Source: Polyangiaceae bacterium (lineage in GTDB: Bacteria; Myxococcota_A; Polyangia; Polyangiales; Polyangiaceae). Taken from it: a stretch of DNA of 41,318 nt. Location: the NCBI GenBank assembly GCA_022842465.1, contig JALHPN010000061.1, positions 1 to 41,318 on the forward strand. The letters run 5' to 3'. Shown here in pieces: positions 26,299 to 34,529 of this stretch. The position numbers were made by a program, and so were the translations under genes. Numbering within the stretch: the first letter of the stretch is position 1; each line of letters opens with the position of its first letter. The notes beneath the pieces are model-generated. The model had not been told where the DNA came from. It worked only from the letters and a program-made list of their open reading frames with translations, and searched no databases.

Positions 26299-27867
26299 TC
26301 AGCGCTTGAAGCCGGGCGGCGGGCGCAGGACGCTGGAGGGCGTCCCCCCGTAGGGGTTCGGCGGCGGGGCGACCTGACGGAGCGAGGACGGCGCCGAGGC
26401 CGACGCCGTTGCGCCCCCGCCCGGCGCCCACGGATCGGACGCGAGCGCGGACGCACGCGGCGCGGGAGCGGGAGCCTTCTTCGCGGCCGGTGCAGCCGGG
26501 CGCGTAGGCGCGGCGACCGCCTGGGGCTTCGGCTCCACCACCACCACGGCGGAGGGTGCGACCGGCATGGCGCCCATCGGAGCGGCGGTCGTCAGGGCGG
26601 TCGGCGCGAGGAGCGTGTTCGTCGCGATCGGCGCGTTGGCCGAGCGCTTCGCGCCGTCGATCGCGCTCTTGGCCGCGCGCGCCGGAGACTCGTCGTTCAT
26701 CGCGAACGAGATGACGCTCGCGGTGCCGAGCACCGTGAGGAGACCGAGCGCGACGACCGCGAAGCGCGCCGCGAGGCTCGGCTTCGGCTGGGCCATGGCC
26801 GCTTCTTCCGCGATGCGCGAGAGCGACATCGGACGCGGGGTGGCGAGGGTGCCCGGCGAGTAGACCTGGTAGGTGAGCGGGACCGAGTCGTCCTCGCGAT
26901 CGTGCTCCGTCGGGCCGGGCATCGACCAGGTGCGGAACGCGCGCTCGTAGGCGACCTTCGCGGGCATCGCCATCGTCGCGGGAACCGGCGCGGCGACGGG
27001 GACCTCACCGCTCGAGACAGGGCTGAAGGCCTTCGGCGTCGACGGTCGCGCGAGGTCCTCCGAGGACGCCGGCGACGAGTCGAGAGGAGGCGCCGTCATC
27101 GGCGAGGAGGAGGAGGCCTCGAGCGGCGCTCCCCCGGGACCGAAGCCCTTCAGCGTCGGCGGCGCCGGCGGCGCGACCTGGAGGACGGGCTGGAAGATCG
27201 CGGGGACCGGCGCGGGCGGCGCCGTCGGCGTCGCGTTCGGGATAGGACCGAAGGCGTGGACGGGGGGAGGCGGGAGCGGCGAGGTCGAGGCGAGCGACGG
27301 ACGCGACGAGATCGGCGCGGGCGGGGCGCCGCTGAGCAGCGTGATCGGCGACGGCACGAGCGACGGACGACGAACCGAGGAGGGAGGAGGCGGCGGCGCC
27401 GGTCGCGACGACACCGGGCGCGACGAGACCGCGGCGGGGGGGAGCGGAGGAGGTGCCGCGGAGGTCGACGGCGGGAGAGTCGGCGGCTTCGAGGGCGGGG
27501 CGGCCGGCTTCTTCGGCGCCCGGGAGGAGTCCGGCTTCCCCTCGGTGCGCGCTGCACGTGACGTGATCTCCGCCAGCGAGGCGCGGAACGTCTCGGGAAG
27601 GTTCACCGCCGTGTCGGCGTCATCCGCACCGCTGGTCGCGGGCGCCTTGGTCGCACGCGGAATCGGCGCGGCGACGACGGCTTCGACCTCGGTCGCGGTG
27701 GCGGTCGTGAGCGGTTCCGGCGGAGACGGAGGGGCGGAGGCCCGCTTCGCGGCAGCCTTCGGGGTCTTGCCCCGCGCCGTGGCGCCCGCCTTGCGATCGG
27801 CGGAGGGCCGCGGAGGGGCCTTGGTCGGCCCCTTCCCTCCACCACCGCCATTTCGGCCGTCTGCCAT
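26299..27867 (-). CDS. Pro/Ala/Ser-rich single-span membrane protein
   Basis: Encodes 522 residues. Residues 1-370 are low-complexity Pro/Ala/Ser-rich with repeated SSRP and PPPP stretches and a few ordered islands (NLPETFRASLAEITSRAAR, AYERAFRTWSMPGPTEH). One hydrophobic span lies at about 363-388 (FAVVALGLLTVLGTASVISF), followed by another Ala/Pro-rich tail ending in PPPGFKR. There is no signal peptide, so the N-terminal part is probably cytoplasmic and the tail periplasmic. No Shine-Dalgarno is evident at the ATG. Similar linker-like proteins in Myxococcota are of unknown function; TonB-like or scaffold roles are possible. Confidence 0.7.
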   Translation of the reverse strand: MADGRNGGGGGKGPTKAPPRPSADRKAGATARGKTPKAAAKRASAPPSPPEPLTTATATEVEAVVAAPIPRATKAPATSGADDADTAVNLPETFRASLAEITSRAARTEGKPDSSRAPKKPAAPPSKPPTLPPSTSAAPPPLPPAAVSSRPVSSRPAPPPPPSSVRRPSLVPSPITLLSGAPPAPISSRPSLASTSPLPPPPVHAFGPIPNATPTAPPAPVPAIFQPVLQVAPPAPPTLKGFGPGGAPLEASSSSPMTAPPLDSSPASSEDLARPSTPKAFSPVSSGEVPVAAPVPATMAMPAKVAYERAFRTWSMPGPTEHDREDDSVPLTYQVYSPGTLATPRPMSLSRIAEEAAMAQPKPSLAARFAVVALGLLTVLGTASVISFAMNDESPARAAKSAIDGAKRSANAPIATNTLLAPTALTTAAPMGAMPVAPSAVVVVEPKPQAVAAPTRPAAPAAKKAPAPAPRASALASDPWAPGGGATASASAPSSLRQVAPPPNPYGGTPSSVLRPPPGFKR

Positions 27868-28109
27868 CGAAAAGTACCAGGAGCATGAACCACGCCATGC
27901 GTCGACGCGTCATGGGGGGCCCCCGCCCCACGCGTCTCGAGCCCGGGGAAGCGGAAATTCCCGTGGCGTATCCCGCCCGTGCCCTGCGGGTCCTGGGCAG
28001 ACGGCCCGAGGGGATGGATGGCGACTCATCCACGGGCGGAACGCGACGCCCCCACCCTCCCCGGTCGCCCGGCGCCCGCCGGGGATGCGTCCGAGGTGTG
28101 ATCGCATGC

Positions 28110-28125
28110 GAGGTTCGTGGACCTC
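28110..28125. promoter_or_regulatory. Inverted repeat before the TetR gene
   Basis: GAGGT-TCGTGG-ACCTC, five-base arms, ends 23 bp before the TetR start. It could be an autoregulatory operator. The arms are short, so chance is a real alternative. It does not match the palindrome at 26078. Confidence 0.25.
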
Positions 28126-28148
28126 TGATCTAGACTCGGCCGCCTCCC

Positions 28149-28739
28149 GTGGACAAAGCCGAACGCCGTCAGATGATCCTGCTCGCCGCGAAGGAGGTCT
28201 TCGCGAAGCACGGCTATCACGCGGCGAAGATCGACGACATCGTGGCCGCCGCCGGCGTCGCCCGCGGCACGTTTTATCTCTACTTCGAGGACAAGCGGAC
28301 CATCTTCGCCGAGATCGTCGACCGTGCGTTCGCGCGCCTCGGGATGGCGATCGTCCGGGTCGACACCGAGGACCCCACCCGCTCGGTCGCGGAGCAGGTC
28401 CGCGGTAACGTCCGTGCCATCGTCCACGAGCTCCTGGCGGACCCGGCGACGACGAAGATCCTCCTCTCCGACGCGGTCGGCCTCGACGCCGCGTTCGACC
28501 GGAAGCTCATCTCCTTCTACGAGGAGGTCGGCAAGCTGCTCGCCTCGTCGCTCGAGGACGGCCAGGAGCGCGGCATCGTCCTCCCCGGCGACGCCCGCAT
28601 CTTCGCGATCATGACCCTCGGCGCCCTGAAGGAGACCATCTACCAGGTCCTCATGCGCGAGCTCGCCTACCCCGAGGAGCGGCTCATCGAGGAGCTCTAC
28701 GGCTTCCTCTGCCGCGGGTACCTGCGCATCCCGGGTTGA
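28149..28739 (+). CDS. TetR/AcrR-family transcriptional regulator
   Basis: Encodes 196 residues. The N-terminal helix-turn-helix is classic: ILLAAKEVFAKHGYHAAKID, then AAAGVARGTFYLYFEDKRTI. The ligand-binding half (about 60-196) is helical, with ALKETIYQVLMRELAY near the end; this resembles TetR members linked to fatty-acid metabolism, but no ligand can be named. The GTG at 28149 lacks an obvious ribosome site and may indicate leaderless or weak translation; an ATG ten codons later is an alternative. Divergent from the Pro-rich gene. Confidence 0.93.
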   Translation: MDKAERRQMILLAAKEVFAKHGYHAAKIDDIVAAAGVARGTFYLYFEDKRTIFAEIVDRAFARLGMAIVRVDTEDPTRSVAEQVRGNVRAIVHELLADPATTKILLSDAVGLDAAFDRKLISFYEEVGKLLASSLEDGQERGIVLPGDARIFAIMTLGALKETIYQVLMRELAYPEERLIEELYGFLCRGYLRIPG

Positions 28740-28780
28740 ATCGCGGAAACCGAACGCGGTGAGCGGCCGACGAGGCCCGC

Positions 28781-29347
28781 ATGCTCGTCCTCCGTCTCGT
28801 CGCTCCCTTCGTGTCCGTCACCCTCGTCGCCTGCGCGGCCGAGGAGGAGCTCGCGCCGCCTCCTTTCGAAACCACGCAGAATGCGCAGCGGGCCATCGCG
28901 TCGTGTACTGGTGACTATTCGTGCCTCGACAGCGCAGGGGCACGCTTCGCGACATCGCTCGAGCGAGCGGGAGACCGCTGCCTCGCAGGCAAGGTGGAGC
29001 TCGACGACGACGGCGCCGCGCGCGTCGGCGACGTGGCGTGGACGTGGGCTGCCTCCGCGGACGGGTTCGACGTGTGTGACCGGGCAGCGCGCTGCATCCG
29101 CTGCACGTCGACGTCGCCCGCGCGCGCGAAGAAGCCCGACGCCGAGACCCGCGCGTGCGGAGGCTACGCCAGCTCGTGCAGTGGGCGCGCGGCAGGGACG
29201 TGCTCGAGTCAGCGGGGCTGCATCGCCGGGTCGCATCTTCGCTGGGACGGGAGTCTCGAGTTCGAGTGCAAGGGCTCGCCGAGCAGCTGCGCATCGTTCG
29301 GCTCCGCGGAGAGCTGCAGCGCTCAGCTGGGGTGTCAGTGGGAGTGA
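28781..29347 (+). CDS. Cys-rich lipoprotein, paralogue 1
   Basis: Encodes 188 residues with a lipobox (LVAC, about residue 18). The exported part begins with CTGDYSC and carries more than a dozen cysteines, with the final signature SAQLGCQWE. Its plan (C-x-G-x-Y-x-C, then a Cys, an L..DG turn, W.A.DGF and a C-terminal GCxW) is repeated in the next gene, so the two are tandem paralogues. Likely a disulfide-rich surface protein; function unknown. Confidence 0.75.
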   Translation: MLVLRLVAPFVSVTLVACAAEEELAPPPFETTQNAQRAIASCTGDYSCLDSAGARFATSLERAGDRCLAGKVELDDDGAARVGDVAWTWAASADGFDVCDRAARCIRCTSTSPARAKKPDAETRACGGYASSCSGRAAGTCSSQRGCIAGSHLRWDGSLEFECKGSPSSCASFGSAESCSAQLGCQWE

Positions 29348-29396
29348 CGAAAAATCGGAAGCAACAACCTCCGTGCAGGGCCGAGTGGGGGTCACC

Positions 29397-30032
29397 ATGC
29401 AGAGCACCTCTCGGTCCTTCGGTCTTCTCCTCGCGCTGGCGTCGTCGGCTCTCCTCCTCGGCGGTTGCTCCTCGGACGCCGCGGACGAGGCCGCCCCGCA
29501 GACCCCGCCTGCACTCGTGACAACGGGGGACGATGTGGCGTCACCCGTCGCGGACGACACCGGCGCTGCCGCCGACGCCCTCGCGAAGGACGCGGTCCCT
29601 GGCATCCGCGGCTGCAGCGGCGTCTACGCCTGTGTTCGCTGGTCGGGCTCGACGATCCAGCGCGAGATCGAGCTGCGCGCCGTCGACGGCGAATGTTGGG
29701 CGGACAGCACGCGCCTGCTCCCAGATGGGAAGACGGGTGGCGACATGACGTACGCGTTCTGGCGTGCGGACGACGGTGGCTTCACCATCGACCGCGGCGG
29801 CCCCGACATGGAGAAGTGCGTCACCAAGGACGGAAGCTCGAAGTCGGGTCCGAAGCTGACGGCGCCGCACTGCCAGGGAGAGCCCGCGGCCGAGTGCAAA
29901 GAGACGACCGGGGCCACCTGCGGAACCCGGCCGGGGTGCATCTGGAACGGTGCGTGCCAGACGGGACGCGGTTGCCACACGCGCCTCGACCCCACGAAGT
30001 GCGCGGAGATGCCGGGCTGCTCCTGGAAGTGA
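29397..30032 (+). CDS. Cys-rich lipoprotein, paralogue 2
   Basis: Encodes 211 residues with a clear lipobox (LLLGGC) and acidic linker. The folded part starts GCSGVYACVRW and ends EMPGCSWK, with cysteine pairs such as TCGTRPGCIWNGAC and CQTGRGC. It shares spacing with the preceding gene but is longer and less similar at residue level, so the duplication is old. It lies 49 bp after paralogue 1 and ends four bases before the convergent transporter gene. Function unknown; perhaps a surface or predation-related protein. Confidence 0.78.
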   Translation: MQSTSRSFGLLLALASSALLLGGCSSDAADEAAPQTPPALVTTGDDVASPVADDTGAAADALAKDAVPGIRGCSGVYACVRWSGSTIQREIELRAVDGECWADSTRLLPDGKTGGDMTYAFWRADDGGFTIDRGGPDMEKCVTKDGSSKSGPKLTAPHCQGEPAAECKETTGATCGTRPGCIWNGACQTGRGCHTRLDPTKCAEMPGCSWK

Positions 30033-30036
30033 CCCC

Positions 30037-30798
30037 TCACCCCCTCGCGAGGACCTTCACCGCGAACCACGCGGTGAGGGTCCACGCGAAGAGGAGCACG
30101 AAGACGCGGACGCGCTTGCCAGAGATGCGGCGAGCGAGGGCGGCGCCGGCGTAGCCGCCCGCGAGGGCGCCGGCGGCGGCGGGGACCGCACCCCACACGG
30201 CGACCTTGCCCGAGGCCAGGAAGGCGACGACGGCGACGCCGTTGACGAGCACGCCGAGCACGACCTTGAGCGCGTTCATCGCGTGCATCTCGCGCATGCC
30301 CATCAGCGTGAAGGTCGCGAGCATGAGGATGCCCATCCCGCCGCCGAAGTAGCCGCCGTAGGTCGCGATGACGAGCTGGAGGAAGGCCGCGCCGACGAGC
30401 GGCATGTGCCCTTCGTTGCGGCGCGTGAGGCGCGGGCCGAACGTGAAGACGGCCGACGCCACCAGCATGAGGAGCGGCAGGAGCTTCACGAAGGCGGCGT
30501 CGCTCGTGACGAGGAGGAGCTTCGCGCCCGCGAGGCCGCCGACGAGGCTCGCCGCGCCGAGGACGGCGAGCTCGCGTCGGCCCTGCGGGAGCTCCCGTCG
30601 ATAGGCGGCCGCGCTCGAGAGACCTGCCGGCCAGAGCGCCACCGTCGTCGTCGCGTTCGCGACCACCGGCGGGAGCCCGGCGACGAGGAGCGCGGGGAAG
30701 ACGAGGAAGCTCCCGCCGCCCGCGACGCTGTTCAGCGCGCCGCCGAGGGCGCCCGCGACGAAGAGGCCGAGCGCGGCGAGCGCCTCGCCCGGGGTCAC
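30037..30798 (-). CDS. TauE/SafE-family membrane transporter
   Basis: Encodes 253 residues from GTG 30798, overlapping the stop of the lipoprotein gene upstream (GTGA). The family signature is visible in both halves: GALGGALNSVAGGGSFLVFP near the start and YGGYFGGGMGILMLATF in the second half, with seven or eight membrane segments. TauE/SafE proteins export sulfite, sulfonates or related organic anions. No sulfur genes are adjacent, so the substrate is open. Coupled translation with an exported lipoprotein is unusual for this family. Confidence 0.92.
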   Translation of the reverse strand: MTPGEALAALGLFVAGALGGALNSVAGGGSFLVFPALLVAGLPPVVANATTTVALWPAGLSSAAAYRRELPQGRRELAVLGAASLVGGLAGAKLLLVTSDAAFVKLLPLLMLVASAVFTFGPRLTRRNEGHMPLVGAAFLQLVIATYGGYFGGGMGILMLATFTLMGMREMHAMNALKVVLGVLVNGVAVVAFLASGKVAVWGAVPAAAGALAGGYAGAALARRISGKRVRVFVLLFAWTLTAWFAVKVLARG

Positions 30799-31721
30799 GG
30801 CTCGGTCGTCTGGAAGACGAGCTCGTAGGAGAGATCCGTCGGGTTCGTGCCCTCGTTCTCGACGACGACGAGGTAGTCGCTCGTCTCCGGGATCTGCCCG
30901 CCGATCTGCGAGTCCGGCGAGCCGCCCGCGTTGTCGTTCGTGATGATCGATTTCTTCGCGGTGAGATCGAAGAGCGAGAGGCGCGAGTCGAGCGTCGACG
31001 CCGGGACCTTGCGCGCGGCCCTGAGGACGATCCCGAAGACGGTCCCCTTCGTCGCGCTGAAGGAATAGAAGTCGAGCGCGCCCGGAGAAGCGAGCTTGCC
31101 CGTCTTCGTGCTCGGGAAGGTGACGGGCGCGGGCGCGAGCGGGCGCTTCACCGCCCGGAGCGTGTAGCCGAAGGTCGGGCCGCCCTTCCCCGTCGCGGTC
31201 GGGACGTTCCGCGCGTCGCGGACGCCGGCGACGAAGGCGCCGTCGCTCAAGACGAAGTGATCGAGGACGGCCGGCGCGCCGGGGTCGGCGAAGACGACGC
31301 GGCTCGGGTTCTGGTTGTCGGGGAGGAGGTCGAAGACGGCGAGGTGGGGCGCCATCGCGGCGGCCGGCGTGATCGTCCACTGCCAGAGCTCGCCCTTCGA
31401 CACCGTGACGCGGAAGATGTCGCGATCGTCGGCCAGGTCGATCGTGCCCGTCATCTCGCCGGGCACGGTCATCGGGTTCGTCTCGGTCTCGGTCTTGCCG
31501 TCGTTCGGCTCGACTTCCGCCTGCGAGGCGAGCGGCGCCTCGGCGTCGGCGACCGTCGCGTCCGGCCCGGGCGTCGTCGTCCCGCCGCCGTCACGCGGGC
31601 TCGAGGTCGCCGCGTCGGGGGCGTCCGAGGCGACCGGGGAGACGTCGTCGGCGGCGCACGCGACGAGCATCGCGAGGATCGAGAGCGAGACCGAGGCAGG
31701 GAGGACCAGAGAGCGCATCAT
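30795..31721 (-). CDS. Lipoprotein with pre-peptidase C-terminal (PPC)-like domains
   Basis: Encodes about 308 residues; two adjacent ATGs (31721, 31718) are possible starts. Lipobox LVAC, then an Asp/Pro/Thr-rich linker. The body has the PPC pattern: EVEPNDGKTETETNP, then GTIDLADDRDIFRVTVSKGE, and a second similar stretch (TGKLASPGALDFYSFSATKG through YLVVVENEG). PPC domains are beta-sandwiches often found next to secreted peptidases; none is attached here. Its end overlaps the start of the transporter gene. Confidence 0.8.
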   Translation of the reverse strand: MMRSLVLPASVSLSILAMLVACAADDVSPVASDAPDAATSSPRDGGGTTTPGPDATVADAEAPLASQAEVEPNDGKTETETNPMTVPGEMTGTIDLADDRDIFRVTVSKGELWQWTITPAAAMAPHLAVFDLLPDNQNPSRVVFADPGAPAVLDHFVLSDGAFVAGVRDARNVPTATGKGGPTFGYTLRAVKRPLAPAPVTFPSTKTGKLASPGALDFYSFSATKGTVFGIVLRAARKVPASTLDSRLSLFDLTAKKSIITNDNAGGSPDSQIGGQIPETSDYLVVVENEGTNPTDLSYELVFQTTEP

Positions 31722-31804
31722 CGCCGCAGCGTCTAGCACCGCCACGCGCGAGATCCAGCCGTCGACGCTTGCCCTTCCCGAGCGCGTCCCGTAGCGCTGC
31801 CTGT

Positions 31805-32842
31805 ATGCCCACGAAAGCCTACGCCGCGAAGGACGCCTCCTCCCCCCTCGGTCCTCACACCATCGAGCGCCGCGCCCCAGGCGCGAAGGACGTCGCGATC
31901 CAGATCGAGTTCTGCGGCGTCTGCCACTCCGATCTCCACCAGGCGCGGAACGAGTGGCACAACACGACGTACCCGTGCGTGCCCGGCCACGAGATCATCG
32001 GGCGCGTCACGAAGGTAGGCGCGTCCGTCACGCGCCACGCGGAGGGCGACCGCGTCGGCGTCGGCTGCCTCGTCGACTCGTGCCGCGCGTGTGATGCGTG
32101 CAAGAGCGGCATGCAGCAGTTCTGCGCGAAGGGCGCGACGTTCACGTACAACAGCCAGGAGCCCGGCGGCGGCACGACGTACGGCGGCTACTCGCAGGCG
32201 GTCGTCGTCGACGAGGCCTTCGTCCTCCGCATCCCCGAGACGCTCGATCCGGCCGGCGCCGCGCCGCTCCTCTGCGCGGGGATCACCACGTACTCCCCGC
32301 TCCGCCACTGGAAGGTCGCGAAGGGTCAGAAGGTCGGCATCGTCGGGCTCGGCGGGCTCGGGCACATGGGCCTCAAGCTCGCGCACGCCATGGGCGCGGA
32401 GGTCGTGCTCTTCACGACGTCTCCGAAGAAGGCCGCGGACGCGAAGCGCCTCGGCGCGAGCGAGGTCGTCTCGTCGAAGGACCCGGACGCGGTCGCCAAG
32501 CACAAGGGCTCCTTCCACTTCATCCTCGACACGGTGAGCGCGGACCACGACATCAACCCGTATCTCTCGGCCCTCCGTCAGGACGGCACGCTCTGCCTCG
32601 TCGGCGCGCCCGAGAAGCCGCTCGCCGTGTCCTCGTTCGGCGTCATCTTCGGGCGAAAGTCCGTCGCCGGATCGCTCATCGGCGGGCTCGAGGAGACCCA
32701 GGAGATGCTCGACTTCTGCGCCGAGCACGGGATCGTGTCCGACATCGAGAAGATCCGGATGAACCAGATCGACGAGGCCTACGAGCGCATGCTCCGGAGC
32801 GACGTGCGCTACCGGTTCGTCGTCGACATGTCGACGCTCTGA
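31805..32842 (+). CDS. Zinc-dependent alcohol dehydrogenase (CAD/YahK-like)
   Basis: Encodes 345 residues of the medium-chain dehydrogenase family. Catalytic zinc site CGVCHSDLHQ with GHE, structural zinc cysteines in CRACDACKSGMQQFC, and the cofactor motif GLGGLGHMGLK. The pattern fits cinnamyl-alcohol dehydrogenase/YahK-type aldehyde reductases, which usually prefer NADPH. The role is probably reduction of aldehydes. No signal peptide, so cytosolic. It ends four bases from the convergent diiron gene. Confidence 0.94.
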   Translation: MPTKAYAAKDASSPLGPHTIERRAPGAKDVAIQIEFCGVCHSDLHQARNEWHNTTYPCVPGHEIIGRVTKVGASVTRHAEGDRVGVGCLVDSCRACDACKSGMQQFCAKGATFTYNSQEPGGGTTYGGYSQAVVVDEAFVLRIPETLDPAGAAPLLCAGITTYSPLRHWKVAKGQKVGIVGLGGLGHMGLKLAHAMGAEVVLFTTSPKKAADAKRLGASEVVSSKDPDAVAKHKGSFHFILDTVSADHDINPYLSALRQDGTLCLVGAPEKPLAVSSFGVIFGRKSVAGSLIGGLEETQEMLDFCAEHGIVSDIEKIRMNQIDEAYERMLRSDVRYRFVVDMSTL

Positions 32843-32846
32843 TCCG

Positions 32847-33710
32847 TCACGCGCGCGACTCGAGCTCGCGTACGAGATCGGCGTACGCGAGCGAAGCCTC
32901 GGGGAGGCCGATCGCCACGAGGCCGGGGACGACGTCCTCCTCCATCCCGTCGAAGAACGCGCGCGCGTAGCCGGCGCTGCTGAGGGTGCCGAAGTTCGGG
33001 CCCGGAGAGACCTCCGGCTCGCGGCGCGCCCAGGAGGGGCCGGCGGTCGCGAGGCAGAGGCGCGCGAAGTGGGCGAAGAGCCCGGGGAGCGCCTCGGCGA
33101 GCGCGCGCCGCTCCTCGGCGAAGGCGAGCCCGTCGTCGCGCATGAGGAGCGCGCCGAGCTCCCAGCCGAGCTCGCCGTGGAACGTCTCGTCGACGAGGAT
33201 CGCCTGCACCACCTCGCGCGCGAGGGGGACGTCGGCCGCGCGGAACGAGCGCTTCAGCATGCGCCCGCTGATGGTCTCGCCGATGCAGAAGGCGGCGACG
33301 ATCGTCTGGCGCACGTGCGCCCGCGGCGCGAGGCGCGCGAGGAGGTGGAGGCCGTCGGCGTCGATGTCGGGCTCGGCGGGGTGCCCGACCGCGGCGCACA
33401 TGCGGAGGCAGAGATCGGTGTGGCGGACCTCGTCGGCGATCATCCGCGCGAAGGCGCCAGACCAGTCGAGGGGCGCGCCGAGGAGGTGCAGCTGCGAGGC
33501 GAGCTGCGTGAAGAGCGCCAGCGAGTGCATCTCCTGCACGGCGCGCTCGCGCCAGAGCTCCGCGGCGTCGGCGAGCGCGCCGGCCGCGAAGGCGCCGCGG
33601 TCGAACGCCTCCCAGTGGATCTCGCCCTTCCGTGGCCTCGCGATCGCCTCGTGCTCCTCGGTGAGCGCGAGGCCCTCGGCGCTCACGCGCTTGAGGGCAT
33701 AGAGCGCCAC
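32847..33710 (-). CDS. Diiron ferritin-like (AurF/ferritin superfamily) protein
   Basis: Encodes 287 residues, mostly helical. Two ligand sets of a carboxylate-bridged diiron site are visible: QEMHSLALF with DEVRHTDLC (Glu-x-x-His), and GETISGRML with VDETFHGELGW (Glu-x-x-His). This matches ferritin-like oxygenases such as AurF-type N-oxygenases, but a simple ferritin-like role is possible. It starts with GTG four bases after the stop of a small lipoprotein gene, so the two are likely co-transcribed. Confidence 0.82.
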   Translation of the reverse strand: MALYALKRVSAEGLALTEEHEAIARPRKGEIHWEAFDRGAFAAGALADAAELWRERAVQEMHSLALFTQLASQLHLLGAPLDWSGAFARMIADEVRHTDLCLRMCAAVGHPAEPDIDADGLHLLARLAPRAHVRQTIVAAFCIGETISGRMLKRSFRAADVPLAREVVQAILVDETFHGELGWELGALLMRDDGLAFAEERRALAEALPGLFAHFARLCLATAGPSWARREPEVSPGPNFGTLSSAGYARAFFDGMEEDVVPGLVAIGLPEASLAYADLVRELESRA

Positions 33711-33714
33711 GACG

Positions 33715-34026
33715 TCACTTCTTCGGCGGCGGCTTCACGGTGTTCACGGTGGGCGGCGCGGGCAGCGTCGAGGCGCTCGGGGACGGCGCGTTCATGTGCA
33801 CGGGCATCCCCGGCCCGACGTCGCTCACGACGGTCGATCCCGACGGAGCGGGCGCCGCGGACGTCCCGGCGTCCTCCATCACCACCGTGTTCACGTTGGG
33901 CTTCTCGTCCTTGTGGGGCGAGTTCACGCGCGGCTCGCCGCCACACGCCGCCTCCGTGAGCCCGAGACCGACGAGGGCGACCCCCTTGGTGAGCTTCGCG
34001 AGACGATCGAGCCGATGGGAGCGCAT
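33715..34026 (-). CDS. Small Pro-rich lipoprotein
   Basis: Encodes 103 residues from ATG 34026. A basic N-terminus (MRSHRLDRLAKLTK) and a hydrophobic stretch end in a possible lipobox (TEAACGG). The rest is Pro/Ser/Val-rich low complexity ending in KPPPKK. A longer upstream reading has no coding support. It lies directly upstream of the diiron gene. Function unknown. Confidence 0.6.
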   Translation of the reverse strand: MRSHRLDRLAKLTKGVALVGLGLTEAACGGEPRVNSPHKDEKPNVNTVVMEDAGTSAAPAPSGSTVVSDVGPGMPVHMNAPSPSASTLPAPPTVNTVKPPPKK

Positions 34027-34072
34027 GGGCCGAGCGTCGCACCCTTCGGGCGTGCGTGACCAGCCCGGACGT

Positions 34073-34507
34073 TCACTCGCCGCGCAATTCGACGACCGTG
34101 AGCTCCTCGGCCCCTCGCGGCGTGACGACCTCACGGCACTCCCCCATCGTCGCGCCGAGGAGCGCACGCCCGACGGGTGACTGTACACTGCATCCTTCTC
34201 CGAGCAGCGCGAGCTCCTCCGGCGTCACGAGCCGATAGCGCCGCACCTTCTCGTCCGCGTCGACGACGACGACCGTGACCCCGAGCGCCGCCCGCTCCGG
34301 GGCCGTCACCTCGGGGAGGACCTCCGCGCGCACGAGCGCCAGAGCGAGCCCGGCCGCACGCTCTCCGCCGGTCTCCGCCGCGCGGGCGAGCGCACGAGCG
34401 CCGGACGCCGTGAGACGCAGGGGCCCCGCGGGCACGGCGAGCGACGTCGACGACGGCGGCAAGGCGAAGCCGGCGTCGTCGTCCTCCTTCGTGAAGGCCT
34501 TGCTCAT
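34073..34507 (-). CDS. GreA/GreB-family transcription elongation factor
   Basis: Encodes 144 residues. The N-terminus MSKAFTKEDDD is a hallmark of GreA/GreB-type factors, and the C-terminal domain is clear (VTPEELALLGEGCSVQSPVG, then RALLGATMGE). The N-terminal coiled coil that normally reaches the polymerase active site is short and Ala-rich, so this may be a non-canonical factor that binds RNA polymerase without strong transcript-cleavage activity. Cytosolic. Confidence 0.85.
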   Translation of the reverse strand: MSKAFTKEDDDAGFALPPSSTSLAVPAGPLRLTASGARALARAAETGGERAAGLALALVRAEVLPEVTAPERAALGVTVVVVDADEKVRRYRLVTPEELALLGEGCSVQSPVGRALLGATMGECREVVTPRGAEELTVVELRGE

Positions 34508-34529
34508 GCGCGCGCGGGCTCGAGGGAAG

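Noticed and set aside
22577..26353. Very long open frame on the plus strand opposite the activase gene (and similar ones at 20583-22421 and 13920-15248)
   Set aside because: Arg/Val/Glu-rich shadow translation caused by high GC and biased third positions. No domains, no ribosome site, and the minus-strand genes have clear family motifs.
28149..28739. Assigning the TetR protein as the regulator of the activase operon
   Set aside because: It is separated by a 1.6-kb gene, and the inverted repeat near its own start does not match the palindrome at 26078; kept only as a hypothesis.
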